Shown here in pieces: positions 26,002-35,929 of a stretch of DNA of 64,000 nt. The notes below the pieces were generated by a model. That model worked only from the letters and a program-made list of their open reading frames with translations, was not told where the DNA came from and made no database searches. The DNA comes from Candidatus Nitrosotenuis chungbukensis (GTDB lineage Archaea > Thermoproteota > Nitrososphaeria > Nitrososphaerales > Nitrosopumilaceae). Numbering within the stretch: the first letter of the stretch is position 1; each line of letters opens with the position of its first letter. Location of the stretch: contig NZ_AVSQ01000017.1 in assembly GCF_000685395.1 (NCBI RefSeq), positions 96,440-160,439 of the forward strand. The letters are read 5' to 3'. Both the position numbers and the translations under genes were made by a program.

Positions 26002-26403
26002 CTATACTAAAGATTCATCGCTTACATCAAGCGGCTTGCGGCCCATAAAGCCAACGTCCTTTTCGTGCCAGAACTTTATCTCCTTTTCACCCTCCTTCCA
26101 GCAGAGCCAGACCTCCTCATCGAACCTCTTTGATGGAAAGTCAAGCAGTCCCTCCTCGACGCTCTTTAGGACGACGCCCGTGTTTTCCAGATCTTCGATT
26201 GCCTCGTAAAATCTTGTAATTGCAGAATTGAGATTTTGCTTCAGGACCACATAGTCTGCAAAGTTAAACGATGCGGACATTTGCGCGTTCATTTCAGCCT
26301 CCAGTTTTAGGATTTCTTGTTTTTTCTTTTGAAGGTTCTTGAATTTTTCAATTACTTGAGGCAGTACAGCGTTAGCAGTTGCTATGGTAAAATACGAGAA
26401 CAT
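26002..26403 (-). CDS. DUF2203-family helical protein
   Basis: The N-terminal FSYFTIATANAVLPQVIEKF and the C-terminal VWLCWKEGEKEIKFWHE are the marks of this small family of unknown function. The middle is a helical, coiled-coil-like region (LQKKKQEILKLEAEMNAQM). The ATG at 26403 was chosen because a TATA box (attaaaag, 26426-26433) is centred 26.5 nt upstream; a longer frame from 26445 would place the box inside the gene. Confidence 0.75.
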   Translation of the reverse strand: MFSYFTIATANAVLPQVIEKFKNLQKKKQEILKLEAEMNAQMSASFNFADYVVLKQNLNSAITRFYEAIEDLENTGVVLKSVEEGLLDFPSKRFDEEVWLCWKEGEKEIKFWHEKDVGFMGRKPLDVSDESLV

Positions 26404-26425
26404 GATTTGACTGTAAATCGATGCC

Positions 26426-26433
26426 ATTAAAAG
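26426..26433 (-). promoter_or_regulatory. TATA box of the DUF2203 gene
   Basis: Reads cttttaat on the minus strand, centred 26.5 nt upstream of the ATG at 26403, and defines that start. Confidence 0.55.
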
Positions 26434-26487
26434 CATTTTTGTCATTTCAGATGCAAATTTTATTACCTGTCAGATTTACTGAAAAAC

Positions 26488-26772
26488 ATGAGCGAAGAGG
26501 AACTAGTAGAACAGCTAATCACGCAGACACTTGACGGTGCACTGCAGACAATTCCAATCTATATGGCAGAGATTGAGCAAAACAAATCAGAACTGCAAGT
26601 CGAAAATACAAAAGAGTTTGCCTATGGGGTGATAATGGGAATGGCGCTTGGAATGGCAGGCGCTGCAATTGCAGCCATAAGAAACGGAATGCCCTCAGAA
26701 GAGGATCAAGTCAAGGTTCGAGACATGGTGTATTCTAAAATTCCGCAAATAAGAGAAAGGATCTTCAGTTGA
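26488..26772 (+). CDS. Small hypothetical protein
   Basis: A 94-aa protein: an acidic helical N-terminus (MSEEELVEQLITQTL), a hydrophobic Gly/Ala-rich stretch (GVIMGMALGMAGAAIAAI, about residues 48-65) and a charged C-terminus. It could be a small membrane-associated protein or a helical bundle. A TATA-like aattttatta (26456-26465) is about 27 nt upstream. Its end overlaps the next gene by 4 nt, so both are probably translated together. Confidence 0.65.
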   Translation: MSEEELVEQLITQTLDGALQTIPIYMAEIEQNKSELQVENTKEFAYGVIMGMALGMAGAAIAAIRNGMPSEEDQVKVRDMVYSKIPQIRERIFS

Positions 26773-27167
26773 TACAGTTTACAGAAAAAGAAAAAAAGTT
26801 TCTAGCATCAATTGAGGAAGCAAGATTTGCCACGGCAAACAAGTCAATGCCGCACGTAAAACCAGTGTCATTTATTTTTCAGGACAATTCGTTTTACATT
26901 GCAACTGATTATACCACTGTAACGTACAAAAACATCAAGAAAAACCAGCATGCTGCCATCACAGTTGACATTTACGACCCAGGCAAGCACAAGGCAGTAC
27001 TTGCGCAGGGAGAAGTAAAGATAATCGAAGACGGGCCAGAATTTAAAAAAATCTATGCCAAATTTTTTGAAAAATTCGCGTGGGTCAGAAAAGACCCGTG
27101 GAAAGAAAAAGAGGCACCGTTTCTAAGGCTTGTTCCAAAGCACAAGGCTTCGTGGGGCCTGGCATAA
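26769..27167 (+). CDS. Pyridoxamine 5'-phosphate oxidase-like flavin/F420-binding protein
   Basis: A 132-aa split-barrel protein: [25 protein letters not shown] at the N-terminus (written here only as the family pattern ARFAT...PHVKPVSF), then [18 protein letters not shown] and GEVKIIED. Such proteins bind FMN, F420 or heme and reduce or oxidise small molecules; the substrate is unknown. The TTG start overlaps the upstream gene by 4 nt. It is followed by a parvulin gene. Confidence 0.75.
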   Translation: MIQFTEKEKKFLASIEEARFATANKSMPHVKPVSFIFQDNSFYIATDYTTVTYKNIKKNQHAAITVDIYDPGKHKAVLAQGEVKIIEDGPEFKKIYAKFFEKFAWVRKDPWKEKEAPFLRLVPKHKASWGLA

Positions 27168-27198
27168 GATTTTTCAAACGGCTAGTTTTGGAGAAATC

Positions 27199-27477
27199 AT
27201 GGCAGATAAAATAAAGTGCTCACACATTTTGGTAGAAAAACAAGGCCAAGCGCTTGCAATCTTGGAGAGGCTAAAGAAAGGAGAAAAGTTTGCAGAACTT
27301 GCAAAGGAATTATCGCTTGACTCTGGAAGCGGCAAGAGGGGCGGAGAACTGGGATATTTTGGGCGAGGAAAGATGGTAAAACCCTTTGAGACAGCGGCGT
27401 TTAAGCTTGCAGTTGGAGAAATCTCAGAGCCCGTAAAGACAGAATACGGATATCACATAATCAAAAGGTATTCGTAA
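27199..27477 (+). CDS. Parvulin-type peptidyl-prolyl isomerase
   Basis: A 92-aa single-domain rotamase. The family core is present: [39 protein letters not shown] and the final [10 protein letters not shown]. Homologues exist in Nitrosopumilus and Cenarchaeum (NmPin and CsPinA), cytosolic or membrane-attached enzymes. The ATG at 27199 gives the normal N-terminus, 32 nt after the previous gene. It catalyses cis-trans isomerisation of prolyl bonds. Confidence 0.93.
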   Translation: MADKIKCSHILVEKQGQALAILERLKKGEKFAELAKELSLDSGSGKRGGELGYFGRGKMVKPFETAAFKLAVGEISEPVKTEYGYHIIKRYS

Positions 27478-27479
27478 TA

Positions 27480-28982
27480 TCAGAAATATGCATCAAGTGC
27501 TGACTTTGGTACGCCGTTTTGTTTTTGCAAGTCTCTTGTTAGCTTGTCGCCCATGCCTTGCGCTGCCTTAATTTTTCGCTGCCCCACCCAGTAATAGGCT
27601 TCATCTATTGTGTCCTTTGCTATCAAGACAAACAGTTTTCCAACAGACTTGCGCCCCGTTCTTCCCTTTCGTTGCACAAATCGAATTGAGCTTGGAACGT
27701 TATCAAAAAATATCACATTATTTACTTCGGATATGTCAAGTCCTTCTTCGCCGACGCGCGTTGCAATTAATACCTGGTATGTCCCTTCTCGGAATTTTTG
27801 CACCGTTTCGATTTGCTTTTTTTGTTTTAGCCCAGTCTCGCCTGCCTTTCCGATAAGAAACCCTGCGGCGATTCCCATCTCGACTAGCTTTTGGTGGATG
27901 ATGTCAACCGAGTCCCGATAGCTTGTAAACACAATTGCCTTTCCTTTGATTATCTTGATTAATTCGGCAAGCTTTACTATTTTGCTGTGCTCGATTCCTT
28001 TTTCCTGCGCATCCTTTGCATGTGCTAGTGCCCTCAAAAAGTTCGAGTCGTTTTCAAAAAGATCTTTTATTCCAGCGCCTTTTTTCTCCTTGGTTCTCTC
28101 ACAGAACCTTAGAAATGATGTTATTCCGTGTGATTCCAAAATGTTTAGTGCATAATGCAGTCGGATTGCAGTAAAGAGTGGCATGGCTGCCCTTTGGTTT
28201 TGACGCAGGACGAAATCACGTGCTCTTAAAAGCTGTGACAGTGATACGTTTCCAGACAGCCTCAGACCGCACCTTTGCAGTTCGTTGTGCCTCACCGCAA
28301 GTGCCTTTCTCAAATAGAACTGAACTTCTTTTAGTTCGTGCGGCAATTCTACTTTTATCCACTCGGTGTCTGTCTTTTGGATGTATGGCATTACGTCCGG
28401 GCTTGATTCGTTTCGTTCTGCAACGCTTGCGACTCGGAGCGTGGTGATGATCTCAGTTGCCTTTTCCTTTTCGCTTGGGAGTGTGGCAGTCATGCCCATT
28501 ATTCTGGCGTTTGAAACTGCAAATCTGTGAGCGATTGAGGAATACGCGTAATCGCCGACAGTCCTGTGCGCCTCATCAAATATCACCAAGACAAACTGGT
28601 CTGTAGACACGATTCCACGATCCAGATCATTTTTTGTTATTTCAGGCGTTGCACAGATTACACTGTTTGCCCAGAGCTTTTTCCTTTTTGTAACAGTGTC
28701 TTCGCCAGTTAGTAACGCAATGTCTTCAATGGTAAGATTATTTTTTAAAAACTCATAGTGCTGGTTTGCTAGGACTCGGGTAGGCGCCATAAACAAGATT
28801 CCTCCAGTTCCCTTTGACAGATATTCGGCTATTACTTGCAGTGCGACAGTCGTCTTGCCAAGACCTGTTGGCAAAACAACGAGGCAGTTTTCTGATGCGG
28901 CCTGTTTTGCAAGCGATATTTGGTATTCGCGTGCTTCAACGATGTTGGGCTTGATGTATCTATGTTGAATGTAATCTGACAA
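27480..28982 (-). CDS. hef: Hef/FANCM-type DNA helicase without nuclease domain
   Basis: A 500-aa superfamily 2 helicase. Visible motifs: I LPTGLGKTTVA (about residue 38), II IFDEAHRTVGDY, III GMTATLP, and VI QRKGRTGR near the C-terminus. The helical insert between the two RecA domains (FYLRKALAVRHNELQRCGL) is typical of Hef/FANCM. The XPF nuclease half of euryarchaeal Hef is missing. The C-terminus ends SALDAYF, close to a PCNA-binding box (LxxYF). Likely processes stalled replication forks. Convergent with the parvulin gene. Confidence 0.88.
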   Translation of the reverse strand: MSDYIQHRYIKPNIVEAREYQISLAKQAASENCLVVLPTGLGKTTVALQVIAEYLSKGTGGILFMAPTRVLANQHYEFLKNNLTIEDIALLTGEDTVTKRKKLWANSVICATPEITKNDLDRGIVSTDQFVLVIFDEAHRTVGDYAYSSIAHRFAVSNARIMGMTATLPSEKEKATEIITTLRVASVAERNESSPDVMPYIQKTDTEWIKVELPHELKEVQFYLRKALAVRHNELQRCGLRLSGNVSLSQLLRARDFVLRQNQRAAMPLFTAIRLHYALNILESHGITSFLRFCERTKEKKGAGIKDLFENDSNFLRALAHAKDAQEKGIEHSKIVKLAELIKIIKGKAIVFTSYRDSVDIIHQKLVEMGIAAGFLIGKAGETGLKQKKQIETVQKFREGTYQVLIATRVGEEGLDISEVNNVIFFDNVPSSIRFVQRKGRTGRKSVGKLFVLIAKDTIDEAYYWVGQRKIKAAQGMGDKLTRDLQKQNGVPKSALDAYF

Positions 28983-29099
28983 TGGCTGTTTTAGTAAGGC
29001 ATGATCTGTTAATTTGATACTTTCGAGTAGCGAATAGTAGCTTGTTGCTTAATTCTTGATTAAGTGATGTGATATAGATCCCGCCATACACAGAACCAT

Positions 29100-29107
29100 C
29101 TAAATAG
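29100..29107 (+). promoter_or_regulatory. TATA box of the dCMP deaminase gene
   Basis: The box ctaaatag is centred 25.5 nt upstream of the ATG at 29129. Confidence 0.55.
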
Positions 29108-29128
29108 GAAATAATCGCTGATCCCAAC

Positions 29129-29641
29129 ATGGACAAAAACTTTGAGCGTCCAAGCTGGGATGAGTATTTCATGCTGCAGGCAGAGCTTGCCAAGCTTCGC
29201 TCAAACTGCATGACGCGACAGGTTGGAGCAGTAATAGTACGAAACAACAGGCAGATTGCCACAGGGTACAACGGAACGCCGCCCGGTGTAAAAAACTGCT
29301 TTGAGGGAGGATGCAAGAGATGCACGCTTCGAATGGAGGGAAAAATAGAGTCAGGTGCGGCACTTGACAGATGTCTCTGCAATCACGCCGAGGCAAACGC
29401 AATCATGCACTGTGCCATAATGGGAATAGAGGCAGGCTCAAAGGGCGCCATACTGTATACCACGTTTGTTCCGTGCCTAGAATGCACCAAAATGGCAATA
29501 ACAATTGGAATTAAGAAAATAATTTGCCTTGACACTTATCCTGAAACGGATTACGACCTAATCAAAGAAGCAGGAGTCGAGGTTGTAACACTAGACAAAA
29601 ACGCCATAAAGCGATGGGCTGGCGCACTTTTGGACAAATAA
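29129..29641 (+). CDS. dCMP / cytidylate deaminase family protein
   Basis: A 170-aa zinc hydrolase. The catalytic HAE motif (NHAEANAIMH, about residue 89) and the PCLEC pair (about 113) are present. N-terminal PSWDEYFMLQAELAKLRS and VGAVIV match ComEB/dCMP deaminases, and a further Cys cluster (CFEGGCKRC) probably holds a second zinc. It makes dUMP for dTTP synthesis. It lies 6 nt upstream of polB and is probably co-transcribed, linking nucleotide supply and replication. Confidence 0.9.
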   Translation: MDKNFERPSWDEYFMLQAELAKLRSNCMTRQVGAVIVRNNRQIATGYNGTPPGVKNCFEGGCKRCTLRMEGKIESGAALDRCLCNHAEANAIMHCAIMGIEAGSKGAILYTTFVPCLECTKMAITIGIKKIICLDTYPETDYDLIKEAGVEVVTLDKNAIKRWAGALLDK

Positions 29642-29647
29642 TGCAAA

Positions 29648-32194
29648 ATGTCATCTCAAGAGCCTCAAGTAACATCGTTTCCACCATCGCTTCTTGTTTC
29701 TGCGACATATGACAGTCAAAAAAAAGCAGCTGTTCTAAAATTTTACAATCCGGAATCCCAAAAAATAATTTTGTGGGCAGACGAGACTGGCCACAAGCCA
29801 TACTGTTATTCAAAACTAGATCCAGAAGAACTTGGGTTTATCTCATCAAGAAAGGACGTACTGAAAATTGATCAGATAAAACGCAAAGACTTGCTGCGCG
29901 ACCAGGAAGTATTGGTCTCAAAAATAATAGTAGATGATCCACTGGCAATAGGCGGAACGCAGACAGATAAGAGCATCAGAAACATCATTGAATCTTGGGA
30001 ATCAGACATCAAGTATTATGAAAATTATTTGTATGATAGAGAATTAATCGTAGGGAGATATTACAAGGCAGAAGGCGGAAAAATAACTCCGCATAACTTT
30101 GAGCTTGCAGACGACGTAAACCTGGCACTGAAGAGCCTGCTGCTTGATGCAAGCACTACAAAGGGAATCGTAAACTCAAAAGAGTTTCAAGAATATGTGA
30201 CACAGTGGGCAGAGCTTCTAAACCAGCCAGTCCCAAAAATAAAACGAGTCAGCTTTGACATCGAAGTTGAATCCGAAATAGGAAGAATCCCAGACCCAAA
30301 GATTGCAGAAAAAAAAGTAACTGCAGTGGGGTTTGAGGACTCGGACGGCCTAAAGCAGGTGTTTGTGTTGAGGAAGAACGGCTCAATTGACGGGAAGAGC
30401 GACATTCCAAGTGACGTAAAGGTCGTATTTTACGCAGAAAACGAGGAAAAAAAGATGATAGAAGACTCGTTTCGATTCATCGCAGAATATCCTTTTGTGA
30501 TAACGTACAACGGCGATGATTTTGACATGCCGTACCTGTACAACCGCGCAGAACGGCTTGGAATAAAAAACTCTGAAAACCCGTTTTACATGATGCGTGA
30601 CTCTGCCACGTTAAAGCAGGGAGTCCACATCGACTTGTACCGCACCATGTCAAATAGATCATTTCAGATTTACGCATTTAGCCACAAGTACACTGACTTT
30701 TCATTGAACAGTGTCTCACTTGCATTGCTTGGCGAGTCAAAAATTGATTACGGGGTAGAACTAGACAGACTGGAAAACTATCAGCTTGCACATTACTGCT
30801 ACAATGATGCAAGGCTCACGTACAACCTTACAAGCTTTAACAACGATTTGCTGATGAAATTGCTAGTAGTAATATCAAGAATCGCAAGGATGCCAATTGA
30901 TGACATAGCAAGGATGGGGGTATCCCAGTGGATAAGGAGCCTCCTGTATTACGAACACAGACACAGAAATGCGCTAATTCCAAGGAGAGAGGAGATCGAT
31001 GCGAAATCACAGGGGGTTTTAAACGACGCAGTAATCAAAGACAAAAAATACCGTGGCGGATTGGTGGTTGACCCAACGGAAGGAATCCACTTTAACGTCA
31101 CTGTTATGGACTTTGCAAGCCTGTATCCAAGTATCATAAAAGTAAGAAATCTTTCGTATGAAACTGTACGATGTCCGCACGAAGAGTGCAAGAAAAATAC
31201 AATCCCAGATACAAACCACTGGGTCTGCACAAAATACAACGGAATCACATCATTATTGATTGGCTCGTTAAGGGATCTTCGAGTAAACTATTACAAGAGC
31301 CTGTCAAAAAAGGCAAAGACTGAGGAACAAAGACAACTATACACAGTAGTCAGCCAAGCGCTCAAGGTCATTTTGAATGCAAGCTATGGTGTAATGGGTG
31401 CCGAAATCTTCCCGCTCTATTTTCTTCCTGCAGCAGAGGCAACAACTGCAATCGGCAGATACATCATCATGGAGACAATCAAAAAATTTCAAGCTAACGG
31501 AATTGAGGTTTTGTATGGCGATACTGATTCAGTATTTGTCAGAAAAACTACCCCAGAACAGATTCAGAGAGTAATCGATGATACAAAAATTGAACAAGGA
31601 GTAGACTTGGAGGTAGACAAGGACTATCGATATGTCGTATTGAGCAACAGGAAAAAGAACTATCTTGGAGTAACAAAAGACGGCAAAGTAGACGTCAAGG
31701 GCCTAACCGGAAAGAAATCACATACGCCGCCATTTATCAGAAACCTGTTCTACGAACTACTTGATGTACTATCCAAGGTCCAGACTGCATCTGATTTCGA
31801 AAATGCAAAAAAGCAAATCAGCGATAAAATCACAGCATGTGCAACCAAGGTAAAGGAAAAGAAAATTCCAATTGCAGAGCTTGCATTTAATGTAATGATA
31901 AGCAAATCGCTATCAGAGTATGACAAGACCATCCCTCAGCACATTCGCGCAGCGAAACTACTGGAACAGACCCGGGAGATAAAGCGGGGCGACATCATAT
32001 CATATGTAAAGACAATCAACAAGCCGGGAGTAAAGCCAGTCGAGATGGCGCGTCCAGACGAGATTGATTCTGCAAAGTACATGGAGTTTATGGAAAGCAC
32101 ACTAGACCAGATAACATCGTCAATGGACCTTGACTTTGACACAATGATCGGCAAGCCAAAGCAAACCGGCCTTGATCAGTTCTTCTGGAGCTAA
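29648..32194 (+). CDS. polB: Family B DNA polymerase
   Basis: An 848-aa replicative or repair polymerase. The exonuclease motif I FDIEVE is near residue 201, Exo II YNGDDFDMPY near 290, polymerase motif A DFASLYPSI near 490, motif B KVILNASYGVMG near 575, and motif C YGDTDSVF near 627. An inserted Cys/His zinc-like element (CPHEECKKN and HWVC) lies near residue 510. The last residues QTGLDQFF form a canonical PCNA-interacting box. Thaumarchaeota have PolB together with PolD (not in this window). Confidence 0.96.
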   Translation: MSSQEPQVTSFPPSLLVSATYDSQKKAAVLKFYNPESQKIILWADETGHKPYCYSKLDPEELGFISSRKDVLKIDQIKRKDLLRDQEVLVSKIIVDDPLAIGGTQTDKSIRNIIESWESDIKYYENYLYDRELIVGRYYKAEGGKITPHNFELADDVNLALKSLLLDASTTKGIVNSKEFQEYVTQWAELLNQPVPKIKRVSFDIEVESEIGRIPDPKIAEKKVTAVGFEDSDGLKQVFVLRKNGSIDGKSDIPSDVKVVFYAENEEKKMIEDSFRFIAEYPFVITYNGDDFDMPYLYNRAERLGIKNSENPFYMMRDSATLKQGVHIDLYRTMSNRSFQIYAFSHKYTDFSLNSVSLALLGESKIDYGVELDRLENYQLAHYCYNDARLTYNLTSFNNDLLMKLLVVISRIARMPIDDIARMGVSQWIRSLLYYEHRHRNALIPRREEIDAKSQGVLNDAVIKDKKYRGGLVVDPTEGIHFNVTVMDFASLYPSIIKVRNLSYETVRCPHEECKKNTIPDTNHWVCTKYNGITSLLIGSLRDLRVNYYKSLSKKAKTEEQRQLYTVVSQALKVILNASYGVMGAEIFPLYFLPAAEATTAIGRYIIMETIKKFQANGIEVLYGDTDSVFVRKTTPEQIQRVIDDTKIEQGVDLEVDKDYRYVVLSNRKKNYLGVTKDGKVDVKGLTGKKSHTPPFIRNLFYELLDVLSKVQTASDFENAKKQISDKITACATKVKEKKIPIAELAFNVMISKSLSEYDKTIPQHIRAAKLLEQTREIKRGDIISYVKTINKPGVKPVEMARPDEIDSAKYMEFMESTLDQITSSMDLDFDTMIGKPKQTGLDQFFWS

Positions 32195-32272
32195 GTTACT
32201 TATTTTTATAGTAAAATGTTGTGTTTGATGCACAGCATCCGTCTTAACAACATCTGAGGCTACAATTCATCA

Positions 32273-32899
32273 ATGAATACAAACATCGACATACTACGAC
32301 TTCACAAATCACGTAGAGCGGTGGCACCAGTAATAGCTACACTGTTGCTTGTTGCAATAGCAGTTGTTGGAGGGGCAATCGTATTTGCATATGCGCAAGG
32401 CTTTTTCAGCTCTTCACAACTTAGCGGAAAACCAACAATTGAGGCAGTAAAGATTGTAGGATATGATGCAAGAGCAGTATCAGACATCTTTAACCAAAAC
32501 GGAGCTCAATTTGCAGGAGCAGGTTCTGGTGGAGATAACGATGCACAGAAGGAAGCTGGTGAAAGAATATCCGTATTTGTCAAAAACGATAGCGTTCAGG
32601 CAATAACCTTGAGCGAACTAAGATTCGGCGGATCAATATACCAATTCGCTAATCCAGCTCCAGCCACATTATCAGTACTTGCTAATGGTGCCTATACGAT
32701 TGCAGGTGTTGTGGGTGGCACAGTACCTGATCTTATTACTGTGAGCTCCGTTGCAGAAATCCAACCCGGTCAAACTGGAAGCATCGTTTTAGCACTAAGT
32801 GAAGACATGAAGTCCGGTAGAGACACGCAATTCAAGATAACCACCACCAACGGTGCGGTATTTGTTGGCACTGTTGTTGTAGGTCAGCAGAGTGGTTAA
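32273..32899 (+). CDS. Type IV pilin-like protein with class III signal
   Basis: A 208-aa protein. Its basic N-terminus (LHKSRRAV) is followed by the hydrophobic helix VAPVIATLLLVAIAVVGGAI, the archaeal class III leader cut by PibD-type prepilin peptidase. The ectodomain is soluble, rich in beta strand and glycine (GAGSGGDND), with a Cys-free sequence. It is one of four such proteins in this region. The next gene encodes a large surface protein and follows by 30 nt, so the two may be co-transcribed. Confidence 0.85.
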   Translation: MNTNIDILRLHKSRRAVAPVIATLLLVAIAVVGGAIVFAYAQGFFSSSQLSGKPTIEAVKIVGYDARAVSDIFNQNGAQFAGAGSGGDNDAQKEAGERISVFVKNDSVQAITLSELRFGGSIYQFANPAPATLSVLANGAYTIAGVVGGTVPDLITVSSVAEIQPGQTGSIVLALSEDMKSGRDTQFKITTTNGAVFVGTVVVGQQSG

Positions 32900-32929
32900 C
32901 CCCTCTTTTCTTTTTATGGAGACAGAAAA

Positions 32930-35455
32930 ATGAACAAAACTGTCTCGCAAAAAGCCCTCGTTGTATTCGGATTGATATTTACATTAATTTCAGGAAACAC
33001 CATCCTAGTTTATTCTCAAACTGACGATTCTGCCAATGTATCACTAACACTAAGAATCTCCCCCTCGAGTGTGGAAGCAGGAGACCAAACACACAACATC
33101 GGTCATGTTGGATTTGCCAACAAATACGGTAGCATGATAAAGTTCCCAAAAGACACAACTATCCAGTTAGAGTCAAGTAATGAGGAAGTTGCGTCAGTTC
33201 CATCCAAAATCACCATTTTAGCATATTCAGAATTTGCATCATTTGGCATAAAGACTACAAATACCACGGGTTCTGCGAACATTTTTGCGTCATACAACGA
33301 CGAAAAGGTGTATGCCACCATATCTGTTGGCGCATCATCGGACCTTGCAAACGACATCAGACTAGTCATAAACTTGCCAACAAGTGAGATGAACGTAAAC
33401 TCGGAGATGCCGTTTTCACTATACCTGCAAAGTTCTGAAGGAGAAATAACACAGGCGCCTTTTGACATAAGCGTTTCACTTGATTATGAAGATAGCCTAA
33501 TTGGGATTGCTGCAAACGATCTCACAATTATGAAAGGAAACAGCTACGTGTGGGGCACCATAAAATCCCATGACAAGGTAGGAAACGCATTCATCAGGGC
33601 AACATCTGACCAGCTTGGAATCGACGAGGCAAAAGAAATTCGAATATCTTCATCCTTACCATCATCATTATCAGTTAACATTTTTCCAGAAAAAGTCCCG
33701 GCTACTCTGAAAAGAGACATAGATGTAGTTGTTAGTCTATTGGATTCCGACGGGCAGCCAACACTTACCCAGGAAGACATCACTTTACAGTTTTTCTCAG
33801 ACGACGACTCGATTGGGAACCAAATTGACAGGGGATTTAAAGAATCTCAAAGCAAGCCGGTCATAAAAAAAGGCCAGTTCAGTTATCACTTCAGCCACAG
33901 ATTAGACCTTGCCAAAGAAAATAAAACAATTACAATTGGCGCCACAACCAAGGGTCTTGGAGTGGCATCTGACACATTTTACACCGTCAAGCCATATACC
34001 ACAGGTAACCCACTTGCCGAAAACAAGACAATGCAGCTCTTGACACTAAGCAAGATACCAACCAAGTCACAAACCATTGCCGTGTTTCAGATAGGCATGC
34101 TTTTGCCAAAGCAGGCAGACCCAGACGAGTCATTAGAGCAAACTACAGAACAAACAGAGAAAGAATTCTATCCACTCATCATAAATGAAAACTATGCCTC
34201 AGATGGCAGCGACAAGAAAATCAACCTGATATCAAGCAATGATCTACTGCTAAAGATAAAAGAAATTGGCAACATCGATGTGACATCATCGTACGGCACT
34301 GCGATAATTGAAAGCGGCCAAGAAACAGGAACCGTAGTCCTCTCATCAACCATCAAGGGAATCGGCTCCGCATCCATTCAAACTGAGGTCATCAACACTC
34401 TAAAGCAGGAAAAGACGATGGTTTTCTCGCCTACCGGAAATACCGCCATACTGTTTGACAAAAACGGCTACTTTGACTTGTTTGTGATATCCCTTGACAT
34501 GAAGGGCAGGCCGACCCTTGTTGAAAATGAAATAAGGTATCTGCTGACGCCAATTAATGAGATTTTAACCATAGAGAAGAACAAGACGTTTTCTCATGTC
34601 AACTTCCAGGGAAACATGATCCAATCAGAAAACCAAGATGCCATATTGATAAAGACAGTTCCAATAGGGGAATCTGCAGATGTTGGCCTTGAAATTCAAA
34701 ATAATTTTGCAATAAGACCGACTGCAAAGCTGCAATTTGACATGCCGTTCGAAGTACTAAACTCTAATGAGGGAAAATATGTGGGTGTTGTGCAGATTTT
34801 AGACTTTAGAGGAGACCCAATTACGTTATCTGGAGACCTTCGAGTCAAGATTTCACCATCGAGTATCGGGGTGATAGGGGTGCCCGACCATGTTACTATA
34901 CCAAGCGGCAAGTCTTTTGCAGAGTTTCCAATAGAAACGAAGGGCAAGACTGAGACTATAATCCTAGATGCCAGCTCAAAAGGAATCGTTGGTGCACTTG
35001 CAGAAATTAAGGTAGAGTCGATAGTCACAAAGCTGAAGATAAGCATAGGTAGTGTAAACGAGCCGATTCCAGCTGACCAGCCAATGGACTTGAAGATCTA
35101 TGTTGATGACGAACAAGAAAACTCTATCGGCGGGGCGACAATCAGGATAATCTCAGATAATTCTGCAGTTACTCCAAACACAGTTACGACCAAGGCAGAT
35201 GGAAGCGCGATAATCCAGTTTAATGCGCATAGTGCCCCCAAGACATCATTGCAGATTTTAGCCTCAGCTGAGGGTTATACGGAGGAGCAGAAAACTTTCG
35301 AGTTTGTCGTGCAGCCAAATACGGAAGTAAAACAAACAGAGTTGCCAGAGTGGCTAATCTATGCCGGAATTGGCGTTGTCGCAACAGTTGTTGTTGGAAT
35401 GGTAATCTTTTTACGAAAACCCAAACTGCGTCTAGAAGACGAAGAATATGAATAA
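32930..35455 (+). CDS. Large surface protein with signal peptide, Ig-like repeats and C-terminal anchor
   Basis: An 841-aa exported protein. It has a signal peptide (ALVVFGLIFTLISGNTILVYSQ, cleavage about residue 31), several repeated beta-rich Ig-like domains with recurring patterns such as VTIPSGKSFAEFPI and STIKGIGSASIQTEV, and a C-terminal transmembrane helix (LIYAGIGVVATVVVGMVIFL, about residues 805-826) followed by a charged cytoplasmic tail (RKPKLRLEDEEYE). It resembles S-layer-anchored adhesins or pilus-associated surface proteins. It lies behind a pilin gene on the same strand. Confidence 0.75.
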   Translation: MNKTVSQKALVVFGLIFTLISGNTILVYSQTDDSANVSLTLRISPSSVEAGDQTHNIGHVGFANKYGSMIKFPKDTTIQLESSNEEVASVPSKITILAYSEFASFGIKTTNTTGSANIFASYNDEKVYATISVGASSDLANDIRLVINLPTSEMNVNSEMPFSLYLQSSEGEITQAPFDISVSLDYEDSLIGIAANDLTIMKGNSYVWGTIKSHDKVGNAFIRATSDQLGIDEAKEIRISSSLPSSLSVNIFPEKVPATLKRDIDVVVSLLDSDGQPTLTQEDITLQFFSDDDSIGNQIDRGFKESQSKPVIKKGQFSYHFSHRLDLAKENKTITIGATTKGLGVASDTFYTVKPYTTGNPLAENKTMQLLTLSKIPTKSQTIAVFQIGMLLPKQADPDESLEQTTEQTEKEFYPLIINENYASDGSDKKINLISSNDLLLKIKEIGNIDVTSSYGTAIIESGQETGTVVLSSTIKGIGSASIQTEVINTLKQEKTMVFSPTGNTAILFDKNGYFDLFVISLDMKGRPTLVENEIRYLLTPINEILTIEKNKTFSHVNFQGNMIQSENQDAILIKTVPIGESADVGLEIQNNFAIRPTAKLQFDMPFEVLNSNEGKYVGVVQILDFRGDPITLSGDLRVKISPSSIGVIGVPDHVTIPSGKSFAEFPIETKGKTETIILDASSKGIVGALAEIKVESIVTKLKISIGSVNEPIPADQPMDLKIYVDDEQENSIGGATIRIISDNSAVTPNTVTTKADGSAIIQFNAHSAPKTSLQILASAEGYTEEQKTFEFVVQPNTEVKQTELPEWLIYAGIGVVATVVVGMVIFLRKPKLRLEDEEYE

Positions 35456-35569
35456 TTTTTAGTAAAAGCAGATTTTGTAATTTGAGACAGAATTAAAAGG
35501 CCTTGGGCATAACTCTTTCCAAAAAATAATGTCCAAGTCTCGTTTAACTTGTCTATATTACTACATGTT

Positions 35570-35929
35570 TTAGGTTATAGTAACTTGTTTTTCAATTATT
35601 GAACCATTGAAATCAATAACTATGGTATAACTTCCAGGTTCATCAATTGTTATCACACCATCAGCTGGAATGCGCTCTCTAGTATTTGTCAAAAGTGGGA
35701 AAAGAGGTAATCCATCAGCTACTATGGCAGTAGAATATAGCACTTGATTTTTTTCTTTTAGCATAACATTGATTTTAATATTGTCGCATTTTAGTCCACA
35801 CCCATTTGCAATCAATGTAAACTTGATTGGTTCTTTAACTTTGTAACTATCTTGTAGTCCTTCTATCGACAATCTGGCAGGAAATGGAAAATAAAGTAAA
35901 GTTACACTGATTAAAATTCCAATAAGCAC
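35570..35929 (-). CDS. Small exported hypothetical protein in a low-GC island
   Basis: A 119-aa protein with an N-terminal hydrophobic helix (ILISVTLLYFPFPA) and a short Ig-like domain containing a Cys pair (ANGCGLKCDNIKI). The start is a GTG at 35927-35929 and is uncertain because the frame stays open upstream without a good start codon. Base composition is clearly more AT-rich than in neighbouring genes. Function unknown; may be a pilus- or surface-associated lipoprotein-like factor. Confidence 0.55.
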   Translation of the reverse strand: MLIGILISVTLLYFPFPARLSIEGLQDSYKVKEPIKFTLIANGCGLKCDNIKINVMLKEKNQVLYSTAIVADGLPLFPLLTNTRERIPADGVITIDEPGSYTIVIDFNGSIIEKQVTIT

